Position numbers and translations under genes: made by a program. Below are positions 49,413 to 57,907 of a stretch of 64,000 nt of DNA, in pieces. Where the stretch lies: contig NZ_JABWGO010000003.1 in NCBI RefSeq assembly GCF_013363995.1, positions 372,001-436,000 on the forward strand, read 5' to 3'. The notes under the pieces are model-generated. The model did not search any database. It was not told the origin of the DNA and saw only the letters and a list, made by a program, of their open reading frames with translations. Position 1 is the first letter of the stretch. Each line of letters begins with the position of its first letter. The DNA is from Nonomuraea rhodomycinica (GTDB lineage Bacteria > Actinomycetota > Actinomycetes > Streptosporangiales > Streptosporangiaceae).

Positions 49413-50615
49413 ATGACCGAGTCCGTGCCCACCTACCCCTTCGACCGGGAGGAGGCCCTGCGCCCGCCGCGCGAGTGGAGCGAGCTGCAGGACACGTGCC
49501 CCGTGGCGCACGTCCGGCTGCCCAGCGGCGACACCGCCCAGCTCGTCACCCGCTACGACGACGTGCGCGCCCTGCTCACCGACCCCCGCTTCCGGCGCGG
49601 CGGCCAGGACGCCGCGCGGATCGCGACCACGCAGGACGGCGGCCTGTTCGCCCGCAACACCATGACCATCACCCAGGGCGAGGGCCACCGCCGGTGGCGG
49701 CGGCTGCTCAGCCCGTCCTTCACCATCCGCCGGATGGAGGCGTGGCGGCCCCGTGTGCAGGCCATGTGCGACGAGCTGGTGGACGACCTGCTGGCCTCCG
49801 GGTCCCCGGCCGACCTCTCGGTCCGGCTGGGCCTGCCCCTGCCGGTGCGGGTCATCTGCGCGCTGGTCGGCGCCCCGGCCGAGGACCAGGACAGATTCGC
49901 GCACTGGTCGCGGGTCATGCTCACCCTCACCCGCCACACGCAGGAGGAGGTGCAGCAGGCGTACGAGGAGTTCGACGCGTACGTCTCCGACCTGGTGGCC
50001 GCGCGGCGCGCCGAGCCCGGCGACGACCTGCTCAGCGAGCTGACCCAGATCTCCGACAGCGAGGACGGCCGGCTCAGCCACGAGGAGCTGATCGCCACCG
50101 TGCGGGCGCTGCTGCTGGCCGGGCACGAGACCACCTCGAACATGATCGCCATCATGGTCGCGATGCTGCTGGCCGAGCCCGAGCGCTACCAGGCGGTCAT
50201 CGACGACCCCGGCCTCATCCCCGGCACGGTCGAGGAGGTGCTGCGCCTCGACAGCACACTGAGCGTGGTCGGCTTCCCCCGCGTCGCCGGCGAGGACCTC
50301 GACATCGCCGGGGTCGAGGTGCCCGCCGGGAGCACGCTGATCCCGTGCCGCCCCGCCGCCAACCGCGACCCGCGCAAGTTCGCCGACCCCGAGCGGTTCG
50401 ACCCGCACCGCGACAACGCCAACCAGCACCTCACCTTCGGCGCCGGCCCGCACTACTGCCTCGGCCAGCCGCTGGCCCGCCTGGAGCTGCAGGTCGTGCT
50501 CGGCACGCTGGTCCGCCGGCTGCCCGGCCTGCGCCTGCGCGACGGCGCCGAGGCCCTGCGCCTGCGCACCGGGCTGCTGTCGGGCGGCCTGGAGAACGTC
50601 TGGGTCGCCTGGTGA
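49413..50615 (+). CDS. cytochrome P450 (cassette 2)
   Basis: A 400-residue P450, paralogue of 10022-11236. The I-helix LAGHETTSNM, ExxR in EEVLRLD and heme loop FGAGPHYCLGQPLAR are intact. The two enzymes share the N-terminal VPxYPF, LVTRYDDVRxLL and the GDDLLSEL block. The TetR gene follows after 16 bp. No ferredoxin gene nearby; the substrate is unknown. Confidence 0.94.
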   Translation: MTESVPTYPFDREEALRPPREWSELQDTCPVAHVRLPSGDTAQLVTRYDDVRALLTDPRFRRGGQDAARIATTQDGGLFARNTMTITQGEGHRRWRRLLSPSFTIRRMEAWRPRVQAMCDELVDDLLASGSPADLSVRLGLPLPVRVICALVGAPAEDQDRFAHWSRVMLTLTRHTQEEVQQAYEEFDAYVSDLVAARRAEPGDDLLSELTQISDSEDGRLSHEELIATVRALLLAGHETTSNMIAIMVAMLLAEPERYQAVIDDPGLIPGTVEEVLRLDSTLSVVGFPRVAGEDLDIAGVEVPAGSTLIPCRPAANRDPRKFADPERFDPHRDNANQHLTFGAGPHYCLGQPLARLELQVVLGTLVRRLPGLRLRDGAEALRLRTGLLSGGLENVWVAW

Positions 50616-50631
50616 GCGGGCGGCGGACGGT

Positions 50632-51363
50632 GTGAGCTCGCCCCGCTCGGCCGCCGCGCGGAGCCTCATCATGCGCGCCGCCGAGCGGCTCTACGCCACC
50701 CGCGGCCTCGCCGGCGTGTCCATCCGGCAGATCGGCGAGGCCGCCGGGCAGCGCAACAACTCCGCCGTGCAGTACCACTTCGCCGGGCGCGACGCCCTCA
50801 TCGAGGCCGTCCTGGCCGAGCACGCCGCGGCGATCGAACGGCACCGGCTGGCCATGATGACCGCGCTCGGCGACCCCGCGCGGATGTCGCCGCGCGACCG
50901 GCTCCGCTGCGCCGTCCTGCCCCGCGTGGAGCACCAGATCGAGCTCGGCACCCCGTCCTGGTACGCGCGCTTCCTCGCCCAGATCGCGGTCGAGCCCGCG
51001 CTGCGCGAGCACGCCGTGCGCACGCACCTGGAGACGCCGTCCCTGCGCCGCCTGTACGACGCCATGCGCGCGGAGCGGGCCGTGCCGCGCGAAGGCGGTG
51101 GTCGGGAACCGCGCGACGATGGCGGCCGGGGGCCGTGCGACGACGGCGGCGCGACCGCCCGCCGGGAGGCCATGACGCGCCAGCTCGTCGTGCACATGTG
51201 CGCCGAGCTGGAGACGGACCTGGCGGCCGGGCGGGCCGCGGGCCGCGTGGGGCCGGACGACGCCGCCGCGGCCTGGCGCCGCCTGGGGGACGACCTCGTC
51301 ACGGGGCTGCTGGGCCTGGTCGCGGCCCTGGACGCGGCCGACCCCGGGGGTGGGCCGGGTTGA
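50632..51363 (+). CDS. TetR family regulator (P450 cassette 2)
   Basis: 243 residues: HTH 10-50 (LAGVSIRQIGEAAGQRNNSAVQYHF) and the TPSWYARFLAQIAVEPALR block shared with the regulator at 9250-9951. Residues 155-175 contain a short in-frame repeat (GREPRDDGG / GRGPCDDGG) encoded at about 51098-51160, an insertion absent from its paralogue. Expected to bind the TAAGGC palindromes. Confidence 0.88.
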   Translation: MSSPRSAAARSLIMRAAERLYATRGLAGVSIRQIGEAAGQRNNSAVQYHFAGRDALIEAVLAEHAAAIERHRLAMMTALGDPARMSPRDRLRCAVLPRVEHQIELGTPSWYARFLAQIAVEPALREHAVRTHLETPSLRRLYDAMRAERAVPREGGGREPRDDGGRGPCDDGGATARREAMTRQLVVHMCAELETDLAAGRAAGRVGPDDAAAAWRRLGDDLVTGLLGLVAALDAADPGGGPG

Positions 51364-51545
51364 CGGGCGCATCCGGGTCCAGAGGCGGGCCGGGTTGACG
51401 GGCGCGTGCGCGTCCGGGGGCGGTCGCGGGGGCTCGGTCCCCGCCTCCTAGCGTGGGTGCCGGCGCGTCGCGATCGAGGACCGTGACGCGATGGAGGACA
51501 CGGAGTCCGGGCGACGTGATCGAGGACGCTCTGGGAGGGGTGCGC

Positions 51546-52325
51546 GTGGGAGGAACCGTCTTGGTGACCGGCGCGACCGGCAGGCTGGGCGGGGCCGTGG
51601 TGCCGAAGCTCGCCGAGGCCGGGTACGAGGTGCGGGCCATGAGCCGCGCTCCACGCTCGGGCGGCGGCGCGACCTGGGTGGTGGCGGACCTGACCACCGG
51701 GCGGGGGCTGGCCGAGGCGCTGGACGGCGCCGGCGCGGTGATCCATCTGGCGTCGGCGCCGTACAAGGGCAAGTACACCGAGCGGGTCGAGGTGGAGGGC
51801 ACGCGGCGGCTGTGCGAGGCGGCCCGGGAGGCCGGCGTGGGGCACCTGCTCTACACCTCGATCATCGGGGCGGACCGGGTGCCCTGGGGCTACTTCGGGA
51901 CGAAGGTACGCACCGAGGAGGTCGTGCGGGCGGGCGGGGTGCCGTGGTCGGTCGTGCGGGCCGCGCAGTTCCACGCGTTCGTGGACCAGGCGTTCGGCCT
52001 GGTGGCCCGGGCGGGGCTGCTGGTCGTCGACCCGGCGGTCAAGGCGCAGCCGGTGGACGTGCGGGACGTGGCGGACCGGCTCGTCCGGCGGCTGGGGGAG
52101 GGGCCGAGCGGCCGGGCGGAGGACTTCGGCGGTCCGGAGGTCGTGACCATGGAGGAGGCGGCCCGGCAGTGGCTGGCCGCGCGCCGGGTGCGGCGGCCCG
52201 TCGTGCGGGTCCGGCTGCCCGGCAGGCTGGGCGTCGCCTTCCGCGGCGGCCACCTCACCACCCGCGCGACGCCCGCGGGCGCCATCACCTGGAGCCGCTA
52301 CCTCCAGGAACATCCCCGAGCCTGA
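51546..52325 (+). CDS. NAD(P)H-binding atypical SDR (NmrA-like)
   Basis: 259 residues: TGATGRLGGAVVPKLAEAG at 8-26 is the extended/atypical SDR cofactor motif, followed by VIHLASAPYKGKY, LLYTSIIGADRVPWGYF and a WSVVRAAQFHAFVDQ segment typical of actinobacterial NmrA-like oxidoreductases. GTG 51546 is 6 bases after GGGAGGG; GTG 51540 and 51516 are in-frame alternatives. The stop is followed by a 37-bp tandem repeat. Confidence 0.87.
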   Translation: MGGTVLVTGATGRLGGAVVPKLAEAGYEVRAMSRAPRSGGGATWVVADLTTGRGLAEALDGAGAVIHLASAPYKGKYTERVEVEGTRRLCEAAREAGVGHLLYTSIIGADRVPWGYFGTKVRTEEVVRAGGVPWSVVRAAQFHAFVDQAFGLVARAGLLVVDPAVKAQPVDVRDVADRLVRRLGEGPSGRAEDFGGPEVVTMEEAARQWLAARRVRRPVVRVRLPGRLGVAFRGGHLTTRATPAGAITWSRYLQEHPRA

Positions 52326-52353
52326 GGCCACCGCTCCGGCGGGCGGCGGCCGA

Positions 52354-52464
52354 GGGACGCCGTGAGGTCTCCGGCGGTTCTGGCGGCTGCGGGACGCCGT
52401 GGGGCCTCCGGCGGTTCTGGCGGCTGCGGGACGCCGTGGGGCCTCCGGCGGTTCTGGCGGCTGC
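52354..52464. repeat. 37-bp tandem repeat, three copies
   Basis: Units begin GGGACGC at 52354, 52391 and 52428, with a partial unit at 52465. They fill the gap between convergent genes; no coding potential was seen. Confidence 0.93.
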
Positions 52465-52568
52465 GGGACGACCGCCGGAGGCCGGCCGCCGGCGGCTCGC
52501 CGCGGGAGGCGGGAAGGCGCCCGCCCCCGCGGGACGGGCGCTCCCCCCGGGCGGGCCGGTGGGCGGGG

Positions 52569-53159
52569 TCACCTCCGCGGCAGGACGTTCTCCCGGTAGC
52601 GGCCCGTGACGTTGCCCGGAGCCTGGTACGCGCAGACGACATAGGTCTCGTACACGCTGGGCCCCTGTCCCGTGGCCTGGGCGCAGCCGACCTTGGTCGT
52701 GCCCTTCCAGACCACCTGGGTGAAGGAGCCCGTGCGCGTGGAGAAGCCGGGGTGGGCGAAGTCGTAGGTGCGGCCGCCGTCGTACCAGCTCTTGACGGCG
52801 GCCGTGCAGGACGCCGTCCGGCCCGGCGTGAAGGACCGGTACCAGTGGACGTTCTGGCCGTACTGCCGTGACGCCGGCTGGCTGCGGGTGCCCTCCAGGC
52901 CGTCGTAGCGGGTTATCTGGTCCGCCCGCTGTTTGGCGTAGGCGACGAGGGCCTGGTCGGTCGTGAGGTTCGGCGCCCCGTGGCGTGCCCGGTAGGCGTT
53001 GTGGGCCGTGAGGCATTCGTTCTGGAAGGCCGTGTCCGTGCGGGAGGGCAGGGGCGGGCGGGCCGAGGCCGCCTCGGCCGGTCCCGCCAGGGCCACGAGT
53101 GAGGCCAGTGCGCTCACGGCCGTCGCCGCCTTGATCGTCCGCGCGGTGGGTCGGGGCAT
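52569..53159 (-). CDS. secreted CAP/SCP superfamily protein
   Basis: 196 residues. A Sec signal peptide (TARTIKAATAVSALASLVALAGPAEA, cleavage about residue 32) precedes a CAP domain: CLTAHNAYRARHGAPNL, YGQNVHWY, FTQVVWKGTTKVGCA and YVVCAYQAPGNV. The His that usually precedes FTQVVW is Ser here (TGSFTQVVW). Four cysteines probably form disulfides. ATG 53159 gives the signal peptide; the frame open beyond it is not conserved. Bacterial CAP proteins have no settled function. Confidence 0.88.
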   Translation of the reverse strand: MPRPTARTIKAATAVSALASLVALAGPAEAASARPPLPSRTDTAFQNECLTAHNAYRARHGAPNLTTDQALVAYAKQRADQITRYDGLEGTRSQPASRQYGQNVHWYRSFTPGRTASCTAAVKSWYDGGRTYDFAHPGFSTRTGSFTQVVWKGTTKVGCAQATGQGPSVYETYVVCAYQAPGNVTGRYRENVLPRR

Positions 53160-53537
53160 CTCCACTCCAATCGGTCCATCGCCCCGGTCGGGCCGTCGTG
53201 CCTGATCAGAGGCGAGGCGAAGGACAGATCGAAGATCGCATCCCGGTGACGGCCCGCGCGATGTCGGCGAGAGATACGGGATGGCCTGCGGTTTTGCGGC
53301 GTGTCCCCTGTAACGGTCGCGGAGCCGTCCACGAAGCCCGGGCACAAGCCACATAGCGGACGATCATGCGGGCTTTTTGCCGGATAAATGGTTCATCGCC
53401 CGATTGTGCGCATGGCCTAGTCGTGGCGGCTGCGTGCATTGCGGGGAAATGCCCGTGCGCGCGGAAATGGCACGCGACCGGAAGGCGTGGCAGGATGGAT
53501 CGGTCGGGCTGCCGCGATTTGCTAATTTTGGAGCATT
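53160..53537. other. divergent intergenic region, no gene
   Basis: 378 bp between the CAP and XRE genes. GC is locally lower around 53360-53400 and 53515-53535, as expected for divergent promoters. GGAG at about 53529 serves the XRE start. I see no credible small gene, repeat or hairpin. Confidence 0.6.
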
Positions 53538-54458
53538 ATGTCGACTGCTCGGGACAGGGGCGACGTGGCCGGAGTCCCGGACACCGGAATTGCGGGCCGG
53601 ATTCCCCGCCATTCCGGGCCGACCGCGCTGCGCATCCTGGTGGGCGCGCACCTGCGCCGGCTGCGGGAGGCCCGCAACATCAGCCGCGAGGAGGCCGGAT
53701 ACCTCATCCGGGGCTCCCATTCCAAGATCAGCCGTCTGGAGCTCGGCCGCACCGGGTTCAAGCTGCGCGACGTGGCCGACCTGCTCACCCTGTACGGCGC
53801 GGACGACTCCGAGCGGGCGACGCTGCTGGCGATGGCCGAGCAGGCCAACGCCCCCGCCTGGTGGCAGGACTACCGCGACGTGGTGCCCTACTGGTTCGAG
53901 GACTACCTCGGGCTGGAGCGCGACGCGTCGCTGATCCGCACGTACGAGATCCAGTACGTGCCCGGCCTGCTGCAGACCGAGGACTACGCCCGCGCGGTGA
54001 TCCAGCAGGGACGCGAGCGGGAGCCGGTCGAGGAGGTCGAGCGCCGGGTCCAGGTGCGCCTGCGCCGCCAGCAGATCCTCAGGTCCGCGGCCCCGCCGAA
54101 GCTGTGGGCGGTGATAGACGAGGGCGCCCTGCGCCGCGAGGTGGCCCCGCCGGAGACGATGCGCGCCCAGTTGGAGCACCTGGCGAGGCTGGCCGAGCTG
54201 CCGCACGTCACGATCCAGGTGCTCACGTTCAGCTCCGGCGGCCCGGTCGGCGGCGTCGGCCCGGTCACGGTCCTGCGCTTCGCCCCCGCCGGGCTGGACG
54301 ACGTCGTCTACCTGGAGCAGATCGCCGGGGCGCAGTACCTCACCCGCAAGCAGGACGCCCTGCCGTACCAGCATCTGCTGGACCAGCTCGTGCTGCACGC
54401 GCGGCCCTCGGCGGCGACGCCGGCCATCCTGCGGATGCTCGCCGCCGCCACGATCTGA
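53538..54458 (+). CDS. XRE regulator with DUF5753 (Scr1-type) domain
   Basis: 306 residues: HTH_3 at 35-90 (LRRLREARNISREEAGYLIRGSHSKISRLELGR) and DUF5753 at 110-295 (YLGLERDASLIRTYEIQYVPGLLQTEDYARAV; PHVTIQVLTFSSGG; VVYLEQ). Streptomyces-type genomes carry dozens of these, usually next to a small DUF397 protein; no such gene is present here. ATG 53538 follows GGAG. Confidence 0.93.
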   Translation: MSTARDRGDVAGVPDTGIAGRIPRHSGPTALRILVGAHLRRLREARNISREEAGYLIRGSHSKISRLELGRTGFKLRDVADLLTLYGADDSERATLLAMAEQANAPAWWQDYRDVVPYWFEDYLGLERDASLIRTYEIQYVPGLLQTEDYARAVIQQGREREPVEEVERRVQVRLRRQQILRSAAPPKLWAVIDEGALRREVAPPETMRAQLEHLARLAELPHVTIQVLTFSSGGPVGGVGPVTVLRFAPAGLDDVVYLEQIAGAQYLTRKQDALPYQHLLDQLVLHARPSAATPAILRMLAAATI

Positions 54459-54496
54459 CGGCGGGAACGGCCTGACGGTCGAGGCCGGAGGCCGGG

Positions 54497-55300
54497 TCAG
54501 GGCTTGCGGCCCACGCCGCAGAAGGCGTCCACCTCGTCCGGCACGCCGAACACGCCCGCCTCGACCCGCCAGCGCGACACCGACACGACGCCGGGCTCCA
54601 CCAGCTCCAGCCCGTCGAAGAACCGGCCGATCTCGCCGGGGGCGCGCAGCCGGTAGGAGTAGACCTTGCCCTCGTCGCGCATGCGCTCGGCCTCGGCGGC
54701 GGCGTCGGGGTTGACCGTGTTGGTGCCGTCCTCGAACACCAGGTAGCTGCCCGGGGCCAGCGCGTCCATCAGATGCCCGACCAGCCGGTACGCGTGGTCG
54801 TCGTCGAAGATCGTGCCCATCACGCCGAGGAGCATGAGCGCGGTCGGGCGGGTGAGGTCCAGGGTCTTGGCGGCGAAGTCCAGGATGGCGTCCGGGTCGC
54901 GCACGTCGGCCTCGATGTAGTCGCAGGCGCCGAGGGGGTGGCTGGTGAGCAGCGCCTGGGCGTGGACGAGTACGAGGGGGTCGTTGTCGACGTACACGAT
55001 GCGGCAGCTCGGGTCCACCCGCTGCGCGACCTCATGGGTGTTGTCCACGGTCGGCAGCCCCGTACCGATATCCAGAAATTGTCGTATTCCTGCCTCTTCG
55101 GCGAGATAACGCACTGCGCGCCCCAGGAACGCCCGGGTGTGCCGGGCGATGTCCTCCATGCCTGGATAGACCTCGCGCAGTTGGGCGGCGAGTTCGCGGT
55201 CGACCGGGTAGTTGTCCTTTCCGCCCAGCCAGTAATTCCACACCCGCGCCTGGTGCGGCCTGGTGATGTCGATCCGGGGGAGAGGCGCCTCGTCGGCCAC
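54497..55300 (-). CDS. SAM-dependent methyltransferase (Methyltransf_19/DUF574)
   Basis: 267 residues. The family signature is complete: RPHQARVWNYWLGGKDNYPVDRE (14-36), FLDIGTGLPTVDNTHEVAQ for SAM binding and VYVDNDPLVLVHAQALL. The family is almost restricted to actinobacteria and has no proven substrate. GTG 55300 follows GGAGAATGTC. Convergent with the XRE-DUF5753 gene 38 bp away. Confidence 0.93.
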   Translation of the reverse strand: MADEAPLPRIDITRPHQARVWNYWLGGKDNYPVDRELAAQLREVYPGMEDIARHTRAFLGRAVRYLAEEAGIRQFLDIGTGLPTVDNTHEVAQRVDPSCRIVYVDNDPLVLVHAQALLTSHPLGACDYIEADVRDPDAILDFAAKTLDLTRPTALMLLGVMGTIFDDDHAYRLVGHLMDALAPGSYLVFEDGTNTVNPDAAAEAERMRDEGKVYSYRLRAPGEIGRFFDGLELVEPGVVSVSRWRVEAGVFGVPDEVDAFCGVGRKP

Positions 55301-55396
55301 GACATTCTCCTCATGTGTCGGTATCTGTCGGCAAACAAACCTAATACTGGGCGTTTTTCCGCGCCACCGATGATCGACGGCGAGATCATCGGGCGT

Positions 55397-56572
55397 TCAG
55401 CGGTGGCGGCGCGTGGCGAGCAGGTACCCGAGGGCCGCCACGGCCAGCGCGGCGTGGACGGCGAGCGCGACCGCCGGGCCCGCGGGGAGCAGGACGCCGC
55501 CGAGGGCGGTGCCCAGGGCGATGCCCGCGTACATCGCGGAGGCGTTGAGCCCGACGACGACGGCGGTCTCCCGCGGCGCCGCCGCGATCAGCCGCACCTG
55601 CTGCGCCGGGGTCTGCGACCAGGTGCTCGCGCCCCACGCCGCCAGCAGCAGCGCGGTCAGCGGGAGCCACGTCATGCCGGCGTGCGCCGCCCAGGCCAGC
55701 GCGGCCAGCGAGCCCGCGATCGCCGCGTACCCGGTGGCCAGGACCGGGACCGGGCCGCGCCGGTCCACCGCCGTGCCGGCCACGGCGTTCCCGGCCACCG
55801 CCCCGGCGCCGTACACGAACAGCAGCCAGGTCTCCGCGGCCGGCCCCGCGCCGAGGGCGCGCAGCAGCGGGACGGTGTACGCGTACAGGCCGTAGCTGCC
55901 GGCCAGGCCGAGCACGGTCAGCGGCAGCACGGCGACCACGCCGGGGCGGCGCAGCGTCGCCAGCCGCTCGCGCAACGGCACCCGCGGGTGGCCCGGCAGC
56001 GGCGGCAGGGCGACGCGCACCCCGGCCGCGGCGAGCAGGCAGAGCGCGGCCACGAGCCCGAGGGCCGAGCGCCAGTCCAGCAGCCGGCCCGCGAGGTTGC
56101 CGAGGGGGACGCCGACGGCGGTGGCGACGGTCAGGCCGCCCACCACCACGGCCAGCGCGCGGGCCCGCCGCTCGGGCGCGACCAGCGCGGCGGCCACGGC
56201 GCCCGCGTTCGGCGTGAAGACGGCCGCGCCGGCGGCGGCCGCCATGCGCGTGGCCATCAGCGCCGCGTAGCCGGGCGCGAGCGCCGAGCCGAGGTTGGCC
56301 AGCGCGAGGAGCAGCAGCGCGCCGACGAGGAGCGGGCGGCGCGGGAGGCGGGAGGTGAGCGTGGCCAGGACGGGGGAGAGCACGGCGTAGGTGACGGCGA
56401 AGGCGGTGGCGCTCTGCCCGGCGGCGCTTTCGGAGACGCCGAGGGAGCGGGCCATGGCGGGCAGGAACCCGGCCACCACGTACGCGTCGGTGCCGACGGC
56501 GAACGTGCCGAGCGCGAGGATCAGCGTCCGGCGGAGGCGGTAGGGGGCGCGAACAACCAGGACATCTGACAT
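55397..56572 (-). CDS. MFS drug efflux transporter (DHA1)
   Basis: 391 residues, twelve helices, arabinose-efflux/chloramphenicol-exporter type: FAVGTDAYVVAGFLPAMARSLGVSESAAGQ is the standard first helix region, and RLPRRPLLVGALLL the loop 2-3 motif. AAGG lies upstream of ATG 56572. The Rrf2 regulator gene lies upstream on the same strand, about 195 bp away. Confidence 0.9.
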   Translation of the reverse strand: MSDVLVVRAPYRLRRTLILALGTFAVGTDAYVVAGFLPAMARSLGVSESAAGQSATAFAVTYAVLSPVLATLTSRLPRRPLLVGALLLLALANLGSALAPGYAALMATRMAAAAGAAVFTPNAGAVAAALVAPERRARALAVVVGGLTVATAVGVPLGNLAGRLLDWRSALGLVAALCLLAAAGVRVALPPLPGHPRVPLRERLATLRRPGVVAVLPLTVLGLAGSYGLYAYTVPLLRALGAGPAAETWLLFVYGAGAVAGNAVAGTAVDRRGPVPVLATGYAAIAGSLAALAWAAHAGMTWLPLTALLLAAWGASTWSQTPAQQVRLIAAAPRETAVVVGLNASAMYAGIALGTALGGVLLPAGPAVALAVHAALAVAALGYLLATRRHR

Positions 56573-56660
56573 CCCTGTTTCCTTTCTGGGGCGGCGGGGG
56601 ACCGGGGCGGGCGATGCGCCGGACAGGCCGAGTCGGATCCGGAGGGGAGAAGCGGGCGGC

Positions 56661-56730
56661 GAGGCGGCGCGGCGTCGGCTCCGGCGCGGAGGGCTGAGGT
56701 GGCGCGGGGTCGGCTCCGGCGCGGAGGGGT
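56661..56730. repeat. 35-bp tandem duplication
   Basis: Two copies of a unit starting GAGG(C/T)GGCGCGG lie in the gap between the Rrf2 and MFS genes. Confidence 0.85.
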
Positions 56731-56767
56731 GAGGTGGCGTGCGGGGGCGGTCCTCGGCGGGGCGGCG

Positions 56768-57244
56768 TCAGCCGGTCATGCGGCTGTAGTTGCGGCGGGT
56801 GCGCGCGGCGCCCGCCGGGGCGTGCGCCATCAGGTCGGCGATCGTCTGGGCGGCCAGCTCCCGCCGCCAGGCCAGCTCGGCGCGGCGCATCGCGGTCGCG
56901 ATCCCGCACGGGCGGGCGAACTCGTTCCCGGCGCCCTCGCCGCCCACGCCCCGCTGCCGGATCTCGTCGCAGCGGAACGGCTCCAGCGGCCCCTGCAGGG
57001 CGGTGACGACGTCCATGAGGGTGATCCGCTCCGGCGGCCGGGCCAGGGAGAAGCCGCCCTTGACCCCCGGCGTGGAGGCCAGGATGCCGGCCCGGGTGAG
57101 GGCCTGCAGGCGCTTCTTCAGGTACTCCTGCGGCAGGTCGAACCAGGCGGCCAGCTTGCGGATCGACACCGGCCCCTCGTCACGCAGCCAGGCCAGGGTC
57201 ACGCAGCAGTGCAGGCCCCACTCGACTCCTTCGCCCATGTGCAT
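56768..57244 (-). CDS. Rrf2 family transcriptional regulator
   Basis: 158 residues: winged helix at 1-75 (VEWGLHCCVTLAWL; SIRKLAAWFDLPQEYLKKRLQALTRAGILASTPGVKGGFSLARPPERITLMDVV) and the C-terminal cysteines FRCDEIRQRG and RPCGIATAM. Only two of the three Fe-S ligand positions are clear, so a cluster is possible but unproven. Likely represses the MFS exporter downstream. The start is probably leaderless (see the site at 57251). Confidence 0.9.
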   Translation of the reverse strand: MHMGEGVEWGLHCCVTLAWLRDEGPVSIRKLAAWFDLPQEYLKKRLQALTRAGILASTPGVKGGFSLARPPERITLMDVVTALQGPLEPFRCDEIRQRGVGGEGAGNEFARPCGIATAMRRAELAWRRELAAQTIADLMAHAPAGAARTRRNYSRMTG

Positions 57245-57250
57245 ACCGGG

Positions 57251-57273
57251 ACTATAGATGTCCCCGTTCGGGG
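57251..57273 (-). promoter_or_regulatory. leaderless Rrf2 promoter with operator
   Basis: On the minus strand TATAGT (57256-57251) ends 6 bases before ATG 57244, a classic leaderless -10. Just upstream is the palindrome CCCCG-AA-CGGGG (57262-57273), between the -10 and a TTGGCA -35; a natural site for autorepression. Confidence 0.6.
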
Positions 57274-57309
57274 GATGCCAACCCGGGGGGTCACCCCGGG
57301 CCGGTCAGG

Positions 57310-57873
57310 TCAGGACTTGCCGCGGCCGGTGAGGGCGTCCCTCAGGCGGTCCACCAGGCCCGCCCCGGGCGCCAGCAGCTTGTTGAACGGCGGCTTGTCC
57401 GGCGCGGACGGGTGAGGCCGGGTGGGTGCCACCTTCTTGGCCCGCTCCACCTTGGCCCCCAGCTCGGTGAGCTCCTCCGCGGGGCAGGACGCCCGCAGCT
57501 TCGGGAACAGGTCCCCCTCCTCCTCCTGGACGTGGTGGCGGATCTCCCGCATCAGCTTCTGCATGACGGGCCAGAAGTCCTCGTCGCGCGGCTCCAGCGC
57601 CTCCAGCCGCTTCATGGTCTCCTCGGCCTCGGCGTGCTCGGCGATCTCGTGATCGGCCAGCTCGTCGCCGCCCTCGACGAACTTGCGCACCGCCGGGTAC
57701 AGGTACGCCTCCTCGGCCACCGAGTGGCGTACGAGCTCGATGACGACCTGCTCGGCCAGCGTCTTCGGCCGCTCGTCGACGGCGCCGACCATCGTCTCCA
57801 GCTCCGCGAACATCTGCTCCACCTCGCGGTGGTCGGTCACCAGCACGCTGATCACGTCTTGCTGCTCGGTCAT
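57310..57873 (-). CDS. hemerythrin HHE domain protein
   Basis: 187 residues: a four-helix di-iron domain with ligands in VTDHREVEQMFAEL (His about 14), LVRHSVAEEAYLYP, LADHEIAEHAEAEE and IRHHVQEEEGDLFP. A basic C-terminal tail (150-187) follows. Such proteins bind or sense oxygen, NO or iron. ATG 57873 gives MTEQQ; 34 bp downstream of the Lrp-type gene on the same strand, so possibly co-transcribed. Confidence 0.9.
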   Translation of the reverse strand: MTEQQDVISVLVTDHREVEQMFAELETMVGAVDERPKTLAEQVVIELVRHSVAEEAYLYPAVRKFVEGGDELADHEIAEHAEAEETMKRLEALEPRDEDFWPVMQKLMREIRHHVQEEEGDLFPKLRASCPAEELTELGAKVERAKKVAPTRPHPSAPDKPPFNKLLAPGAGLVDRLRDALTGRGKS

Positions 57874-57907
57874 GCCGCTCCTCCTCGAACGTCCGCCCCG
57901 GTCTGCC

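Noticed and set aside
53366..53537. Small gene in the CAP-XRE intergenic region
   Set aside because: The short frames lack ribosome sites and conserved features and would cover the expected divergent promoters.
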